The notes under the pieces: generated by a model
Database searches by the model: none
What the model was told of the DNA's origin: nothing
The model's input: the letters and a program-made list of their open reading frames with translations, nothing else
NCBI RefSeq assembly: GCF_032854445.1
Contig: NC_088300.1
Span: 80,592,101-80,656,100, forward strand
Length of the DNA: 64,000 nucleotides
Direction of reading: 5' to 3'
Source: Liolophura sinensis
Lineage: Eukaryota > Mollusca > Polyplacophora > Chitonida > Chitonidae
Shown here: piece by piece, positions 12,292-25,235 of the stretch
Layout: every line of letters starts with the position of its first letter
How positions within the stretch are numbered: the stretch's first letter is position 1
Program-made: the position numbers and the translations under genes

Positions 12292-13775
12292 AAAGAAAAT
12301 GTTATAGAGGCTGGATCAATACATGTTCGTAGACATGGGGGGGGGGCTATATCCCTCACAAATTTTGGCTAGACTTTATGGAGATCTGGATAAAATATTT
12401 ATCACGTGAATAAATAGAATTTTAATGCAAGTTCAGACAAACCAAAACTTTTAATTTTAGTCTGCGCTACTTCTTACGAAATTCAGTCCTTTTTCGATTT
12501 TTTTATGTTGTTTAGTTTTCATGTACTCTGGCAGAATCGTTTATCGCTAGCGTGCGCCTGCTTTGCTCTTGTGGTACACAGCGTAAGTATACTTTGCTCT
12601 GGTTGCAAGTACTGAGTTATGCACTTTTGTGCATGACTTATTGTGTACTTAGAATCACGATGTAATCGTACATGGCGACGCTAATATCGTTTTCGTTAAT
12701 ATAATACATGAGAACCGATCTTCTGCCATCGTAGCAGACGGCACGACTAAATTAAATATCAAATATAGGATCTGTAGCAAAAACAAAAAAATCGCGGACC
12801 GCCGTCTTTATTGATTGGAACATACGCTTTAATATTTCTAAAAAAAAAAGATACAGTTGTTTGGACAAGGAATTAAACACTTACTAATTTAATTTATAAA
12901 CGGACAATTTTCGTGTCATACGGAGGTGACAACAAGATGTGATCAGGAGATGAAGTCATTCCACATGCTTTAGAAAGTAGTAGGCCTATATAATAATAGC
13001 AAGCGAAGAGTCCAAATAACGAATTTTATTTCTATTTGCCATAAGCAGCAACTTCATAACTGACGCTAGGCGATACATGATTTCAATATTTCAGTATTAA
13101 TTTTTAAAACTGATGAAGAATCTACGATTAGATACATGTATACAGAAACAACGTTTATTAAAAGAACGACTGAATATAAGATTTCAGGGCAAAGTTAAAA
13201 CAAGTTCACTGTACAAGAATGCAATGAAATTAACAAGATTATAAGTCGTTACTTTGAACTGCACATACTGTGCAAATAGTCGAGTATTTATGTAGAAAAA
13301 AAAAAAAATATACGATACACAATATGATAGACTATTTACGTAGGGTGGGTAACATTGTTTGTAATATTGACACAGTTGTATGTCCATGTCCACCAAGACG
13401 ATACTTATGAGCTGGATCTGGAAGGAATAGCCAATCAATTCATTGGTAGAAACACAAGTCGGCAGTCAGTGTTTTCCGGACGACCCTAATCTGCGCAGTT
13501 GTTACCCGGTGTTTGCTCACTTGTACACCTAAATTTTAATTATTTGTATCCAATTGCCCAAAAAAAATGCTGAGTTGACTCAACGTTAATTACACAACGT
13601 TAATTACAAAAAGCCCACTGAACTTCTTGACGTTTTTCCCAAGAGAAAACACACGCACGGTGTTATAAAAGATGTCTTTTGGCAATAGAACTTTAGTCAC
13701 TCTGTAAGCGCGAGGTTGCATCTCCAGCCGTCTAGGACCCTGGGGCTTCCGGGGCCAATAGTCAATCCGCAATTA

Positions 13776-13810
13776 CCCCCCCCCCCCCCACCCCCCCCCC
13801 TACTCCCCCC
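13776..13810. repeat. Poly-C tract
   Basis: Two cytosine runs of 14 and 10 broken by one A, then a further C6. The minus strand could form G-quadruplexes. Confidence 0.85.
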
Positions 13811-14501
13811 AAACATGAAAACTTGTCTACGGCCTTGCAATATAGACATTGCTAAGGTGACAGTCTTTCAATTGCTGCCCTGTAGAATCACACTCGCCGA
13901 TTTTTTCAGGATGGTTCTCTTGATGTTGAGAATTTGTGGGTGACTGCATGCGTGGTCTTCATGGAATTCCATACATTCATGCGCTTTTTTCTGTAAATAA
14001 CTAACCGGAATACTTATAATTTATAGACATTTGATTTTGAAGTAGCACCACTTTTGTTTTGTCGTTGTTGCTTTGAGGCCTGTTCCGAAAATGACGTTGG
14101 CACTCTCTGCATGATATTGTAGCCTGGCGTTACCACGACAGTGTATATAGCTGACTGCTGATCTCCCTTTGACATTTTTCAGGGAAGTAACTCATTGCTT
14201 TGTTTGAACCCATTAAAGCGCGACTACTCTTGTTTTGACCCGGAAACCACATATTAAAGCCATAGCTTGTGATCCATATGCACTGTTGATTGTTTTACGT
14301 ATTACACCAGTTAATAGTTCTAAATTTGTTGTAACAGTTACTACTTTAACTATTTCTCTAAATGTGTCCGGTTGCCCGTTACAGATAACTACCAGTAAAG
14401 TATTATATTGTGTTACGAGTGTACACACATGTGCGTTAGTAACGAATCCTGGAGTCCTCTTAATCTCAAAGCATTCACTTATACATCGTTGTATGTCCGT
14501 G

Positions 14502-14652
14502 TTCGGCCGTAAGTGGGAAGGTCTGCCAGCAACCCGCGGATGGTCGTGGGTTTCCCCCGGGCTCTGCCCGGTTTCCACCTACCATAATGCTGGCCGCCGT
14601 CGTATAAGTGAAATATTCTTGAGTACGGCGTAAAACACCAATCAAAAAAAAA
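14502..14652 (+). mobile_element. 5'-truncated SINE
   Basis: Begins in the body (cggccgtaagtgggaaggtc) and runs through the ggtttcccccgggctctgcc block to gagtacggcgtaaaacacc with an A-rich tail. The tRNA-like head is absent. Confidence 0.88.
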
Positions 14653-16227
14653 AATGTCCGTGTTGTATTGGATTGAAATCAGTAGATGAGCATTGTGTCA
14701 CGCATAACTGAACGATCTAAGTCTCGTCTAGATCATGTTAATACATCTTTATTCCATGCATTGTATCCAATTACGCCCATTTCATATTTGTTACTTTTAG
14801 ACCACCTTGTAACTGGCCAGTCACCCTTTTGATGTTATCATAGCTCAATAAATCACCAGTTCATGTATATTGCTGCAGTGTCAATTTATCCTTAGCGCTG
14901 TGAAGCATTACAATATGGTCTGTTAAGGATTAATATCTTATGCATGCACTCAAGTTTAATTTCATGATGTTTTGCGATAGGACAGAACTGAAGTCAGCAA
15001 TGTTTACCATAACGATTATACCCTAGAAAGTAGGCCCTCACAAAAGTTGTATTTGTCCAGCTGTCGATCTGTATCTCGTATATATAACCCTAAGTAAAAC
15101 CTGTCTTAAAGGAAGATCTGAACAAAGAATTGTCCGTACTTTTTGTGGAATGAAATTAAAGCTGTAAGACTCCCCAAAGAGCCTGTTATTCGAATTGGAA
15201 GAACCCAGTGGCTATCCTTCAAAGTGAGTGGTACTCCACGCCTTTACCCAGGATCAAACCTTTAGAGTTCGTGGCACGACAAACACAGCATTACCCAGGA
15301 TCAAACTTTTAGTGTCTTCAAAATTCTTAATTTTAAGAATGAGGTGGGGGTGTTGGGGTAGGCTTGATCGCTGACGCTGCGCAAAACTCCACATTAACCT
15401 GTCCCCACTTGTTTTGTTTAGAACTGAAGTGTGCCCCGAGACAACAATTTCTGTATATTCACGCAAGTGTGAAAACATCGAGGTTGGATGCTTACAATAC
15501 AAATTCATTTTATCTGTCGCCTGTTATTGTTTAATCAATGAAAACGTTCTCAGGGACTGGACTTTTTTTACCATGCGATCGGAATACAAATACCAAAGTT
15601 AATGCTTATTGGGTGTGGTTGTACCAACTGAAGCATTGGTAAATGATGTTAGCGTTTCTGTGACAATATAAGACAAAACATGTACTGTAGATGTAGAGGT
15701 ATTTATGAGTAAATCCAGCTGATCAGATTCACCGTTGTATATCATTATATATCCAGTTTTATATAGTATCAACAGATACCTCATACTAGTATGCGAGGGC
15801 CTGAAGACCTGAAAACGGAGTAGTGTAGGACTCCCTATCATCCTTTCACATCCAACCCGAGATTATATAACCATAGTGACCTAGGAATGCCGGTTTAAGT
15901 TTGTCAGGGTCTGAACTGTCTGTGCAAGATTAGGTCAGCGTGTGGAGAGAAGTGGAGCAGTCTTATCTTGAAGCAGACTATATGTGTCAACCTAGATACG
16001 GGCTTACCTGCGTGTGGTCACTGTGCTTATAGCATGTTGCCCGTAGTATGGAGTGGTATTCTCAGTGAAACCCCTTACAGCCTACTTTAAAACTAGTTAT
16101 GAAAAAACGATCAGCTAAATGGCGAACAAAAAAAAGCAAACAGAGCAGTGGAACAACCAAATAAATTTTGCGAGTTGGAATCCTGCTAAAACATTTGGTT
16201 GGATCGAGTTTGAGCCCCTATCATAGC
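14653..16227. other. Unique non-coding DNA
   Basis: No recognisable gene or repeat. A short repeated phrase (cccaggatcaaac at about 15247 and 15295) is the only local structure noted. Confidence 0.5.
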
Positions 16228-16540
16228 TGTCAAATGTCCTGACCGAGAGCTACCAGGGATTCGGGAGGAAAAAAACGCCCCTCGTGAGGTGTATCTGTCA
16301 AATATCCTGACGTACAGGTGCCTGACACTCGGAGGGAAACTAACGCTCCTCGTGAGGCATACCTGTCAATATCCGGACGTACAGGTGCCTGACATTCGGA
16401 GGGAAACTAACGTTCCTCATGAGATATATCTGTCAAATGTCCTGACATACAGGTGCCTGAGATTCGGGGGGAAACTAACGCTTCTTGTGAGGTATATCTG
16501 TCAAACATCCTGACGTAGAGCTGCCCGAAATCTGGGAGGA
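16228..16540. repeat. 68-bp minisatellite, about 4.5 copies
   Basis: Units contain 'gacgtacaggtgcctgac', 'ggagggaaactaacg' and 'cgtgaggtatatctgtca', with a spacing of 67-68 bp. The outer copies are diverged. Confidence 0.9.
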
Positions 16541-16727
16541 ATACACTGCTATTCATCCCGACGTCTGTAGGATTCAAATACTGCATCTTCGCTGAGCGTG
16601 TATAGTGAAGCAATTAGCTTAGAGCCATTTATGCGTCATATAGATGACGTCAATTCTCCCTATTTGCAGAGGCCCGATCCATTCGTCAGAACGAATGCGT
16701 ACAGTCCCATTCGTACCTAAAATGTCT

Positions 16728-16797
16728 GTTCTTGTTATGCGGAAGAGTCTATTATAGGCTTTCTTGTTATGCGGGAGAGTCTACCATAGGCTTTCTT
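16728..16797. repeat. Two-copy 34-bp tandem duplication
   Basis: 'cttgttatgcggaagagtct' followed by a 'taggctttct' end, repeated once with few changes. Confidence 0.7.
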
Positions 16798-16881
16798 TTA
16801 GCCAATCAAGTGTGATACCACATGAATATCTTCCAAATAGACTGCCGCCTTCTACACTTATATTCCCATTCTTTGTATTTT

Positions 16882-16999
16882 AGCTGTTCCCCCGCGCTTT
16901 GCCTGGTTTCCTCCCACCATAATGCTGGCCGCTGTCGTATATATGTGAACTATACTTGAGTACGGCGTAAAACACCAATCAAATATATAAATAAATAAT
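16882..16999 (+). mobile_element. 5'-truncated SINE
   Basis: Only the 3' half: tttcctcccaccataatgct through gagtacggcgtaaaacacc and the aaat tail. Confidence 0.85.
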
Positions 17000-17854
17000 T
17001 ATAGCTGTGTGTAACACGATGGAGTATAGGCCTATATATGACCACAAGAGACCTGTTCGTCTTTGGTTTATTTTTCAGAAGGTGCGATTCGTCCTATATC
17101 AACTCCTGGATTGCGACTATAGTTGAATGACAATAGGATAATAACACGTGATAAGAAGGATTGGATTAAAATTGGATTTCCATGTGATGGATTCGTTAAA
17201 TCTGGACAAGATGGTGGAATTGATTTTAAGACGAACGTGAAACTTGAATTCTTTATGGGTGCTCAGATTTACAAGCTGTGTCATGACAAATTGGTCGGGT
17301 ATCTAGAGTTTCAACAGTTAAAGGCAGAGTTGCTGATGTTCTTCAGATGTAATGTATGCTTGAGGTTTAACCAGATGTTTTTCATGATGTATGAATGGGT
17401 GTTGTCATTCAGTGCTATTGCCGCTTTAGTACATCAAATGTCTTATTCAACTCCATGGTAATAGATGTATATGTATGTAAATAGAACTGAATGAATGATT
17501 TGATCAGAAATACCACAGCCATATATGTAGCGACGACGTTCGCACACGGTCACAAAATAGTCGCTTTGACAAACTTGTATTCAGGTTCGAGTGATACTGC
17601 ATTTGACCCTGATATATTCGTGTGTATTGAAGCTAATCATTTATATTTCGCATATAGAGATGTACTTGGGTTCAACCTTATATACTCTTGGTTGGTTACA
17701 GGCACATCTGAAGGCGTTCAAACATAGAGGTCGCATGTTTGTTAACTCACATCTTCTTGTGTTGGAGGTCAAACATCATAAGTGGAGTTATTCCAGCAAT
17801 TTGATTTCTGTTAAAGTTTCGCTCTAAACCATTGCTGTAGTCAAGCTACAGGCC
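17000..17854. other. Unique DNA with an unrecognised 112-codon frame
   Basis: The plus-strand frame 17123-17461 opens MNDNRIITRDKKDW and has no recognisable domain or splice pattern. It is probably chance in A+T-rich DNA. Confidence 0.35.
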
Positions 17855-17965
17855 TTCATCAATAAGGTCAGAGGTTCGAACCCAGCTCTCGCTGATTTGG
17901 ATGCAGCGATAAATCAGTAAGTTTATCAGATACCTGTCTTGTTTTCCCTTAGAATACTGGCCGGT
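17855..17965 (+). mobile_element. Possible second SINE family fragment
   Basis: Contains a good B box (ggttcgaaccc) after 'aaggtcaga' and downstream 'actggccggtttcctgacct', unlike the main SINE. A weaker relative may lie near 25920-25985 (gagctcgaatccagc). Confidence 0.35.
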
Positions 17966-17989
17966 TTCCTGACCTGACCGCCGTCACAC

Positions 17990-19135
17990 AAGGATTCTAA
18001 TTTCTGTGAATCCCTGTCACAAGAGAAAGGTGGTGTTTTGTTATGACACTGTGATTATAACGAGACTATAGTTTCCTTTGGTTTCTGGTTTTTCCGACGT
18101 AAGACGTAATGGCTATCGATTGATGAATAGGTTCCCGGCTTTTGTGGTTTGAACGATACTCTGATTTCCTTTCGGTCCCCGTCACCAGAGAAAAGTAGTG
18201 TTTTGTCTTAGATATGAGATTGTGATTTTGACGATACTTTGGTTTCCTTTCGGTCCCCCTCATAAGAGAAAGGTTGTGTTTTGTGTTAGATATGAGATTG
18301 TGATTTTGACGATACTTTGGTTTCCTTTTGGTCCCCGTCACCAGAGAAAGGTAGTGTTTTGTCTTAGATATGAGATTGTGATTTTGACGATACTTTGGTT
18401 TCCTTTCGGTCCCCCTCATAAGAGAAAGGTTGTGTTTTGTGTTAGATATGAGATTGTGATTTTGACGATACTTTGGTTTCCTTTCGGTCCCCCTCATAAG
18501 AGAAAGGTTGTGTTTTGTGTTAGATATGAGATTGTGATTTTGACGATACTTTGGTTTCCTTTTGGTCCCCGTCACCAGAGAAAGGTAGTGTTTTGTCTTA
18601 GATATGAGATTGTGATTTTGACGATACTTTGGTTTCCTTTTGGTCCCCGTCACCAGAGAAAGGTTGTATTTTGTGTTAGATATGAGATTGTCATTTTGAC
18701 GATACTTTGGTTTCCACTGGGTCCCTGTCACAAGAGAAAGGTTGTGTTTTGTGTTAGATATGAGATTGTGATTTTGACGATACTTTGGTTTCCACTGGGT
18801 CCCCGTCACAAGAGAAAGGTAGTGCTTTGTGTTAGATATGAGATTGTGATTTTGACGATACTTTGGTTTCCACTGGGTCCCCGTCACTAGAGAAAGGTAG
18901 TGTTTTGTCCTAGATACGAGATTGTGAGTTTTGACGATACTTTGGTTTCTTTTCGGTCCCCCGTCACAAGAGGAAGGTAGTGTCTTGTTTTACATAAGAG
19001 ATTGTCACTTTGACTAAACTTTTGTTTCCTCTGGGGACCTTCTCAAGAGAAAGCTAGTGTCTTGTTTTAGATATGAGATTGTGGATTTGGCAATACTTTG
19101 GTTTTCCTTTCGGTCCCCGTCACAAGAGGAAGGCA
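17990..19135. repeat. 78-bp minisatellite
   Basis: About 14 copies of a 78-bp unit containing agatatgagattgtgatttt, 'gacgatactttggtttcc' and a gtcccc(g/c)tca..agagaaagg end. The outer copies are more diverged than the centre. The centre is open on both strands because 78 is divisible by three. Confidence 0.95.
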
Positions 19136-20254
19136 ACAGTGTGTCCCTGATTTACCAGGTTAGCGTTGGTGCACTCTCTACAGACAAGCGCAGGGGGCAA
19201 GGTAAGGCGTGTTGGCCTGTCCTAACATGTCAAAACATGAACCGAAGAGGGCCTAACAATGTCACAATATACCAGTACTGTATGACCTGTACACGCACAG
19301 ACAACCATATACGCCAGGGCCTTGTTCATCGACGTGGGAAATAAACATGTTGTGAGGGAGGGTGACTCGGCACATAGATACCTAATGATGCCCACTCTGA
19401 TTGGATAGTAACGCCATGCACATACCAGTGTTTACATGTTAATAACACAAACGTCACCACACTATGCACGTGCAAAAAAGGACCGTTTTTGAAAGTTTAG
19501 GAATGCTAATTTTGTGTCCACCGTAGTTTTGGGAATATTGAAGGCGTGTGATCGAATCTATGATGCATCCGTTCACAAACCATACATGTCTCAAATGTTG
19601 TCTTCTCAGACCCAATCATCTAAAATTTGGAATCAGATGCTTAAATAAAGCGTATATAAATCGTCTATATATAGGCATGGGGTGAACCATGAAAAAGATA
19701 TACGTGATTCTTATTTACTTCTGTATTGCCAAGGAAAAAGGGGAAATTAAACCTGTTAGATATGATACATTCCGATCAAACCGTTTACCTGTTCAATCTT
19801 TATTACCGCATGATAAACTTTACGGATATCATGAAGTCGAATATCAGGCATAGTAATCACTTATCTATCCGTTTTGCTCAGATAATGAATCCTCAAGGGT
19901 CAGTTAATTTACAAGTAGATTACCAATAATGACCTGTAGTGAACCTGCAGTGATGACTCATCACTGATCATCAAAAGGTCATTCAGTAAGTTAGTTCAAA
20001 GGCTGATCCTCCAAAAGCCATTCAGTTTTGTTCAGCCATGCAAGCACAGAATGAGTTGATTCGTTAACTCATTATCATGTGAAAGCCATTCTGTCATTCA
20101 TTATCTGCACATGCCCATTAAGCATGCTCATTGGGTGGGTTCTCTTGTTGGTCCGCTGGAGGGTTACACGGTCAGTACATAGAATGTACATGTGACAATC
20201 AGTTTACCGTCTATACACTGTACTATAAAATCGCCAATAATGTCATAATGGTGA
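19136..20254. other. Unique non-coding DNA
   Basis: Lies between the 78-bp and 21-bp arrays. No gene or known element seen. Confidence 0.5.
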
Positions 20255-21716
20255 CATTAACGACGGTATGACCGACATTCACCTCGGTATGACCGACATT
20301 AACCACGATATGACCGCCATTCACCACAATATCCATGACCGACATTCACCACAATATACATGACCGACATTCGCCACTGTATGACCGACATTCACCACGG
20401 TATGACGACATTAAACCACGATATGACCGACATTCGCCACTGTATGACCGACATTCACCACTGTATGGCCGACGTTCACCACGGTATGACCGATATTAAC
20501 CACGGTATGACCGAAATTAATCATGATATGACTGACATTAACCACTGTATGCCGAACATTCACCACGGTATGACCGACATTCGCCACTGTATGATCGACA
20601 TTCACCACGGAATGACCGACATTCACCACTGTATGGCCGACGTTCACCACGGTATGACTGACATTCACCACGGTATGACCGACATTCACCACGGTATGAC
20701 CGACATTCACCACAATATACATGACCGACATTCACCACTATATGACCGACATTCACCACGGTATGACTGACATTCACCACGGTATGACGGACATTCACCA
20801 CGGTATGACCGACATTCATCACGATATGACCGACATTCACCACGGTATGACCGAAGGTTACCGCAGTGTGACCGACATTTATTACACTAGGCAAACATTC
20901 ATCAGAGTATTGGGGGCATTTATCAAGGTATAGCGGACATTTATCACGGTATAGCGGATATTCATCACGCTAATGGCGAATATTCACATTGGCACGGCGG
21001 GCATTCATCACGGTATGGCGACATTCATCACGGAATGGTAGACATTCAGTACGGTATATAGCGGGCATTTTACCATGGTATGGCGGACAATCATTACGGT
21101 ATGCCGGACATTCATTACGTTTGGCGGACATTCATCGCGTTATGGCGGACGTTCACTATAGTATGGTGGACTTTTGTTCCGATACGGCGGACATTCACTA
21201 TAGTGTGGTAGACATTTGTTACGGTATGGCGGAGATTCAACATTAACAAAAGTACGACCGACAATAACAATAGTTCGACCGACATTCACTGCGATATCAC
21301 CGACATCCACCGCGATATCACCGACATTAACAAGAATAGGACTGATGTTGACTACAATACGATCAACATTCATAACAATAACATAATATCATAATGTCCT
21401 ATCTTTTACTTTAACATTCGGTTATGGTGACATTAACGACGGCATGACAGACATTCACCATGGTATGACCGACATTCACCACGATATCATCACCGACATT
21501 CACCACGATATCATCACCAACATTCATCACGATATGACCTACATTCATTACGGTATGGCGGGCATTCATCGCGGTATCTACGCCATTCATTACGATATGG
21601 CGGACATTCATCATGATATAGTGGACATTCATCACGCTATCGCGGATATTCATCACAGTATGGCTGACATTCATCATGGTATGGCGGACATTCATGACAG
21701 TATGGCGGGCATTTGC
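20255..21716. repeat. 21-bp minisatellite, about 65-70 copies
   Basis: Core unit atgaccgacattcaccacgg plus t. It degrades through about 20900-21400 to forms such as 'ggcggacattcatcacgg', with a break near 21385-21425, then resumes. The plus strand reads as repeats of MTDIHHG and the minus strand as VVNVGHT; neither is taken as a protein. Confidence 0.95.
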
Positions 21717-21981
21717 CCACTTTGTACGTGTGGGCATGGGTGTATCATTTCTCTGGTGGATGATTTACCCAAACCTGCCACTGTTCGCTCCACTCCGCTT
21801 TGTTTCTCTCACAGGCAATCGATGAGGCTCAGTCCTCTCCAGGTATACACATCATCATATATACAAAATATATTCACACATAATCCATAATCTCTTCTCT
21901 AGCAGTAGGTGAACATATGTTGACATTTGACCCATTGTATCCGTGGGTGGTACATAACAATGAAGTAAAGTCCCTAATAAA

Positions 21982-22440
21982 CAGGTAGGGAGGAAGACAG
22001 AGCAGTTCCTGACTGAGAAAACAGGTATTGAGGAAAGAGAGATGAGTTCCTGACTGAGAAAATAGGTAGGGAGGAAAGACAGAGCAGTTCCTGACAGAGA
22101 AAACAGGTATTGAGGAAAGAGAGATGAGTTCCTGACTGAGAAAATAGGTAGGGAGGAAAGACAGAGCAGTTCCTGACTGAGAAAACAGGTATTGAGGAAA
22201 GAGAGATGAGTTCCTGACTGAGAAAACAGGTAGGGAGGAAAGACAGAGCAGTTCCTGACAGGGAAAACAGGTACTGAGGAAAGAGAGATGAGTTCCTGAC
22301 TGAGAAAACAGGTAGGGAGGAAAGACAGAGCAGTTCCTGACTGAGATAACAGGTAAGGAGGAAAGACAGAGCAGTTGCTGGGTGAGAAAACAGGTAGGGA
22401 GGAAAAACAGAGCAGTTCCTGACTGAGAAAACAAGCGGAG
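21982..22440. repeat. 41-bp minisatellite with two alternating unit types
   Basis: Eleven copies of gttcctgactgagaaaacag followed by either 'gtagggaggaaagacagagca' type or 'gtattgaggaaagagagatga' type sequence, alternating to give an 82-bp dimer. Confidence 0.93.
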
Positions 22441-22522
22441 GTAGACGTAAATGTGATATGACAGGGCTATGACAGGGCTGAAGCTTTGCAATGGTGACGC
22501 ATACATTTATCTGTGTGATTGT

Positions 22523-22566
22523 AGTTTTACGCCGTACTCAAGAATATTTCACTTATACGACGGCGG
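22523..22566 (-). mobile_element. SINE 3' fragment
   Basis: Plus strand ttttacgccgtactcaagaa and the following 'cacttatacgacggcgg' are the reverse complement of the SINE 3' body. Tail and head are missing. Confidence 0.75.
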
Positions 22567-22579
22567 ATATATATTATTT

Positions 22580-22995
22580 ATTAACCAGCAAGACGGGATG
22601 AAACACAGGGGTATAGAGGTCTATATGTTACCTAGTAAACCAGGCAAGACGGGGTAAAACACAGATGTACTACTCGGGTCATGACATTTGGTAAACCAGC
22701 AAGACGGGATGAAACACAGGGGTATAGAGATCTATATGTTACCTAGTAAACCAGCAAGACGGGATAAAACACAGATGTATACTCGGGTTATGACATTTCG
22801 TAAACCAGCAAGACGGGATGAAACACAGGGGTATAGAGGTCTATATGTTACCTAGTAAACCAGCAAGACGGGGTAAAACACAGATGTATACTCGGCCATG
22901 ACATTTGGTAAACCAGCAAGACGGGATGAAACACAGGGGGTATATTGGGGTCTACATGTTACCTTGTAAAACTCTCAAGACGGGGTGAAACACAA
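22580..22995. repeat. About 110-bp minisatellite, 4 copies
   Basis: Unit of 109-111 bp built of two related halves: accagcaagacgggatgaaa 'cacaggggtatagagg' and 'accagcaagacggggtaaaa' 'cacagatgtatactcgg'. Confidence 0.9.
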
Positions 22996-23394
22996 GGGAG
23001 ACGAGGACAGTCATCCTTCGCGCGCGAACGGTACTGTCCTCGTCCTATGTGATTTACAGTGCGCCCATTTTTGTATAATTTGGGTTTTCTTTTTTACAGT
23101 TTTGTAATTTACAATTAGAAAAAAATATCAACAGCCCACAGATTGTCAAGGTACACAGCTGAAGGATCATTTAGCCTATCAAATGACCTATCTGCCCACA
23201 CTATTTCACTTTCCAGGATTCTATGTGTTTTCCTTATTAATAATGATCAGAGCAATCATGTCATTACCTTACACAGTTTTGACTGTTAGCTGTGATCCAC
23301 GTCTAAGGTGATGTGCATGTAGGCCTATATATCTTCATTGATAGTCCAGCAGGCCTAAGGTTCTTATCGAATTTCACAGATAGTTTTCAACATA
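22996..23394. other. Unique spacer between arrays
   Basis: A+T-rich. It has a small inverted motif near 22999-23045 (gaggacagt ... actgtcctc). No gene. Confidence 0.5.
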
Positions 23395-25235
23395 TTGTGT
23401 TTACACGTGCTGTGTATCAACCACATAGTATAGAGGCAATAGTCCAGACTGTGTGTGAGTGATACTGATAAAACCAAACTGTATACCAGCCACATAGTAT
23501 AGAGGCAATAGTCCAGACTGTGTGTGAGTGATACTGATAAAACCAAACTGTATATCAGCCGCACAGTATAGAGGCAATAGTCCAGACTGTGAGTGATACT
23601 GATAAAACCAAGCTGTATATCAACCACATAGTATAGAGGCAATAGTCCAGACTGTGTGTGAGTGATACTGATAAAACCAAACTGTATACCAGCCACATAG
23701 TATAGAGGCAATAATCCAGACTGTGTGTGAGTGATATTGAAGAAACCAAACCGTATATCAGCCGCATAGTATAGAGGTAATAGTCCAGACTGTGTGTGAG
23801 TGATATTGAAAAAACCAAACCGTATATCAGCCGCATAGTATAGAGGCAATAATCCAGACTGTGTGTGAGTGATATTGAAGAAACCAAACCGTATATCAGC
23901 CGCATAGTATAGAGGTAATAGTCCAGACTGTGTGTGAGGGATACTGATAAAACCAAACTGTATATCAGCCGCGTAGTATAGAGGCAATAGTCCAGACTGT
24001 GTGGCTGATACTGATAAAACCAAACCGTATATCAGCCGCATAGTATAGAGGCAATAGTCCAGACTGTGTGCGAGTGATACTGATAAAACCAAACTGTATA
24101 CCAGCCACATAGTATAGAGGCAATAATCCAGACTGTGTGTGAGTGATATTGAAGAAACCAAACCGTATATCAGCCGCATAGTATAGAGGCAATAGTCCAG
24201 ACTGTGTGTGAGTGATACTGATAAAACCAAACTGTATATCAGCCGCACAGTATAGAGGCAATAGTCCAGACTGTGTGTGAGTGATACTGATAAAACCAAA
24301 CTGTATATCAGCCACATAGTATAGAGGCAATAGTCCAGACTGTGTGTGAGTGATACTGATAAAACCAAACTGTAAATCAGCCGCATAGTATAGAGGCAAT
24401 AGTCCAGACTGTGTGTGAGTGATACTGATAAAACCAAACTGTATATCAACCACATAGTATAGAGGCAATAGTCCAGACTGTGTGTGAGTGATACTGATAA
24501 AACCAAACTGTATATCAGCCGCACAGTATAGAGGCAATAGCCCAGACTGTGTGTGAGTGATACTGATAAAACCAAACTGTATACCAGCCGCATAGTATAG
24601 AGGCAATAATCCAGACTGTGTGTGAGTGATATTGAAGAAACCAAACCGTATATCAGCCGCATAGTATAGAGGTAATAGTCCAGACTGTGTGTGAGTGATA
24701 TTGAAGAAACCAAACCGTATATCAGCCGCATAGTATAGAGGCAATAATCCAGACTGTGTGTGAGTGATACTGATAAAACCAAACTGTATATCAACCACAT
24801 AGTATAGAGGCAATAGTCCAGACTGTGTGTGAGTGATACTGATAAAACCAAACTGTATATCAGCCGCGTAGTATAGAGGCAATAGTCCAGACTGTGTGGG
24901 TGATACTGATAAAACCAAACTGTATATCAACCACATAGTATAGAGGCATAGTCCAGACTGTGTGTGAGTGATACTGATAAAACCAAACTGTATATCAGCC
25001 GCATAGTATAGAGGCAATAGTCCAGACTGTGTGTGAGTGATACTGATAAAACCAAACTGTATATCAGCCGCATAGTATAGAGGCAATAGTCCAGACTGTG
25101 TGGGTGATACTGATAAAACCAAACCGTATATCAGCCGCACAGTATAGAGGCAATAGTCCAGACTGTGTGGGTGATACTGATAAAACCAAACTGCATATCA
25201 GCCGCATAGTATAGAGGCAATAGCCCAGAGTGTAT
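23395..25235. repeat. 69-bp minisatellite, about 26 copies
   Basis: Unit contains 'cagccgcatagtatagagg', 'aatagtccagactgtgtg' and 'gatactgataaaaccaaa'. A few copies lack a short 'tgtgag' piece, which moves the minus-strand open frame. Two unit forms (gatactgataaaacc and gatattgaagaaacc) are interspersed. Confidence 0.96.

Larger units (their letters stand above)
11946..14501. other. Unique A+T-rich DNA
   Basis: Contains the palindrome at 12274 and the poly-C tract at 13776 but no gene that I can support. Confidence 0.55.

Noticed and set aside
23364-25140. Minus-strand 495- and 391-codon frames as a membrane repeat protein
   Set aside because: They overlap in two frames of the same 69-bp array and shift frame whenever a unit has an indel.
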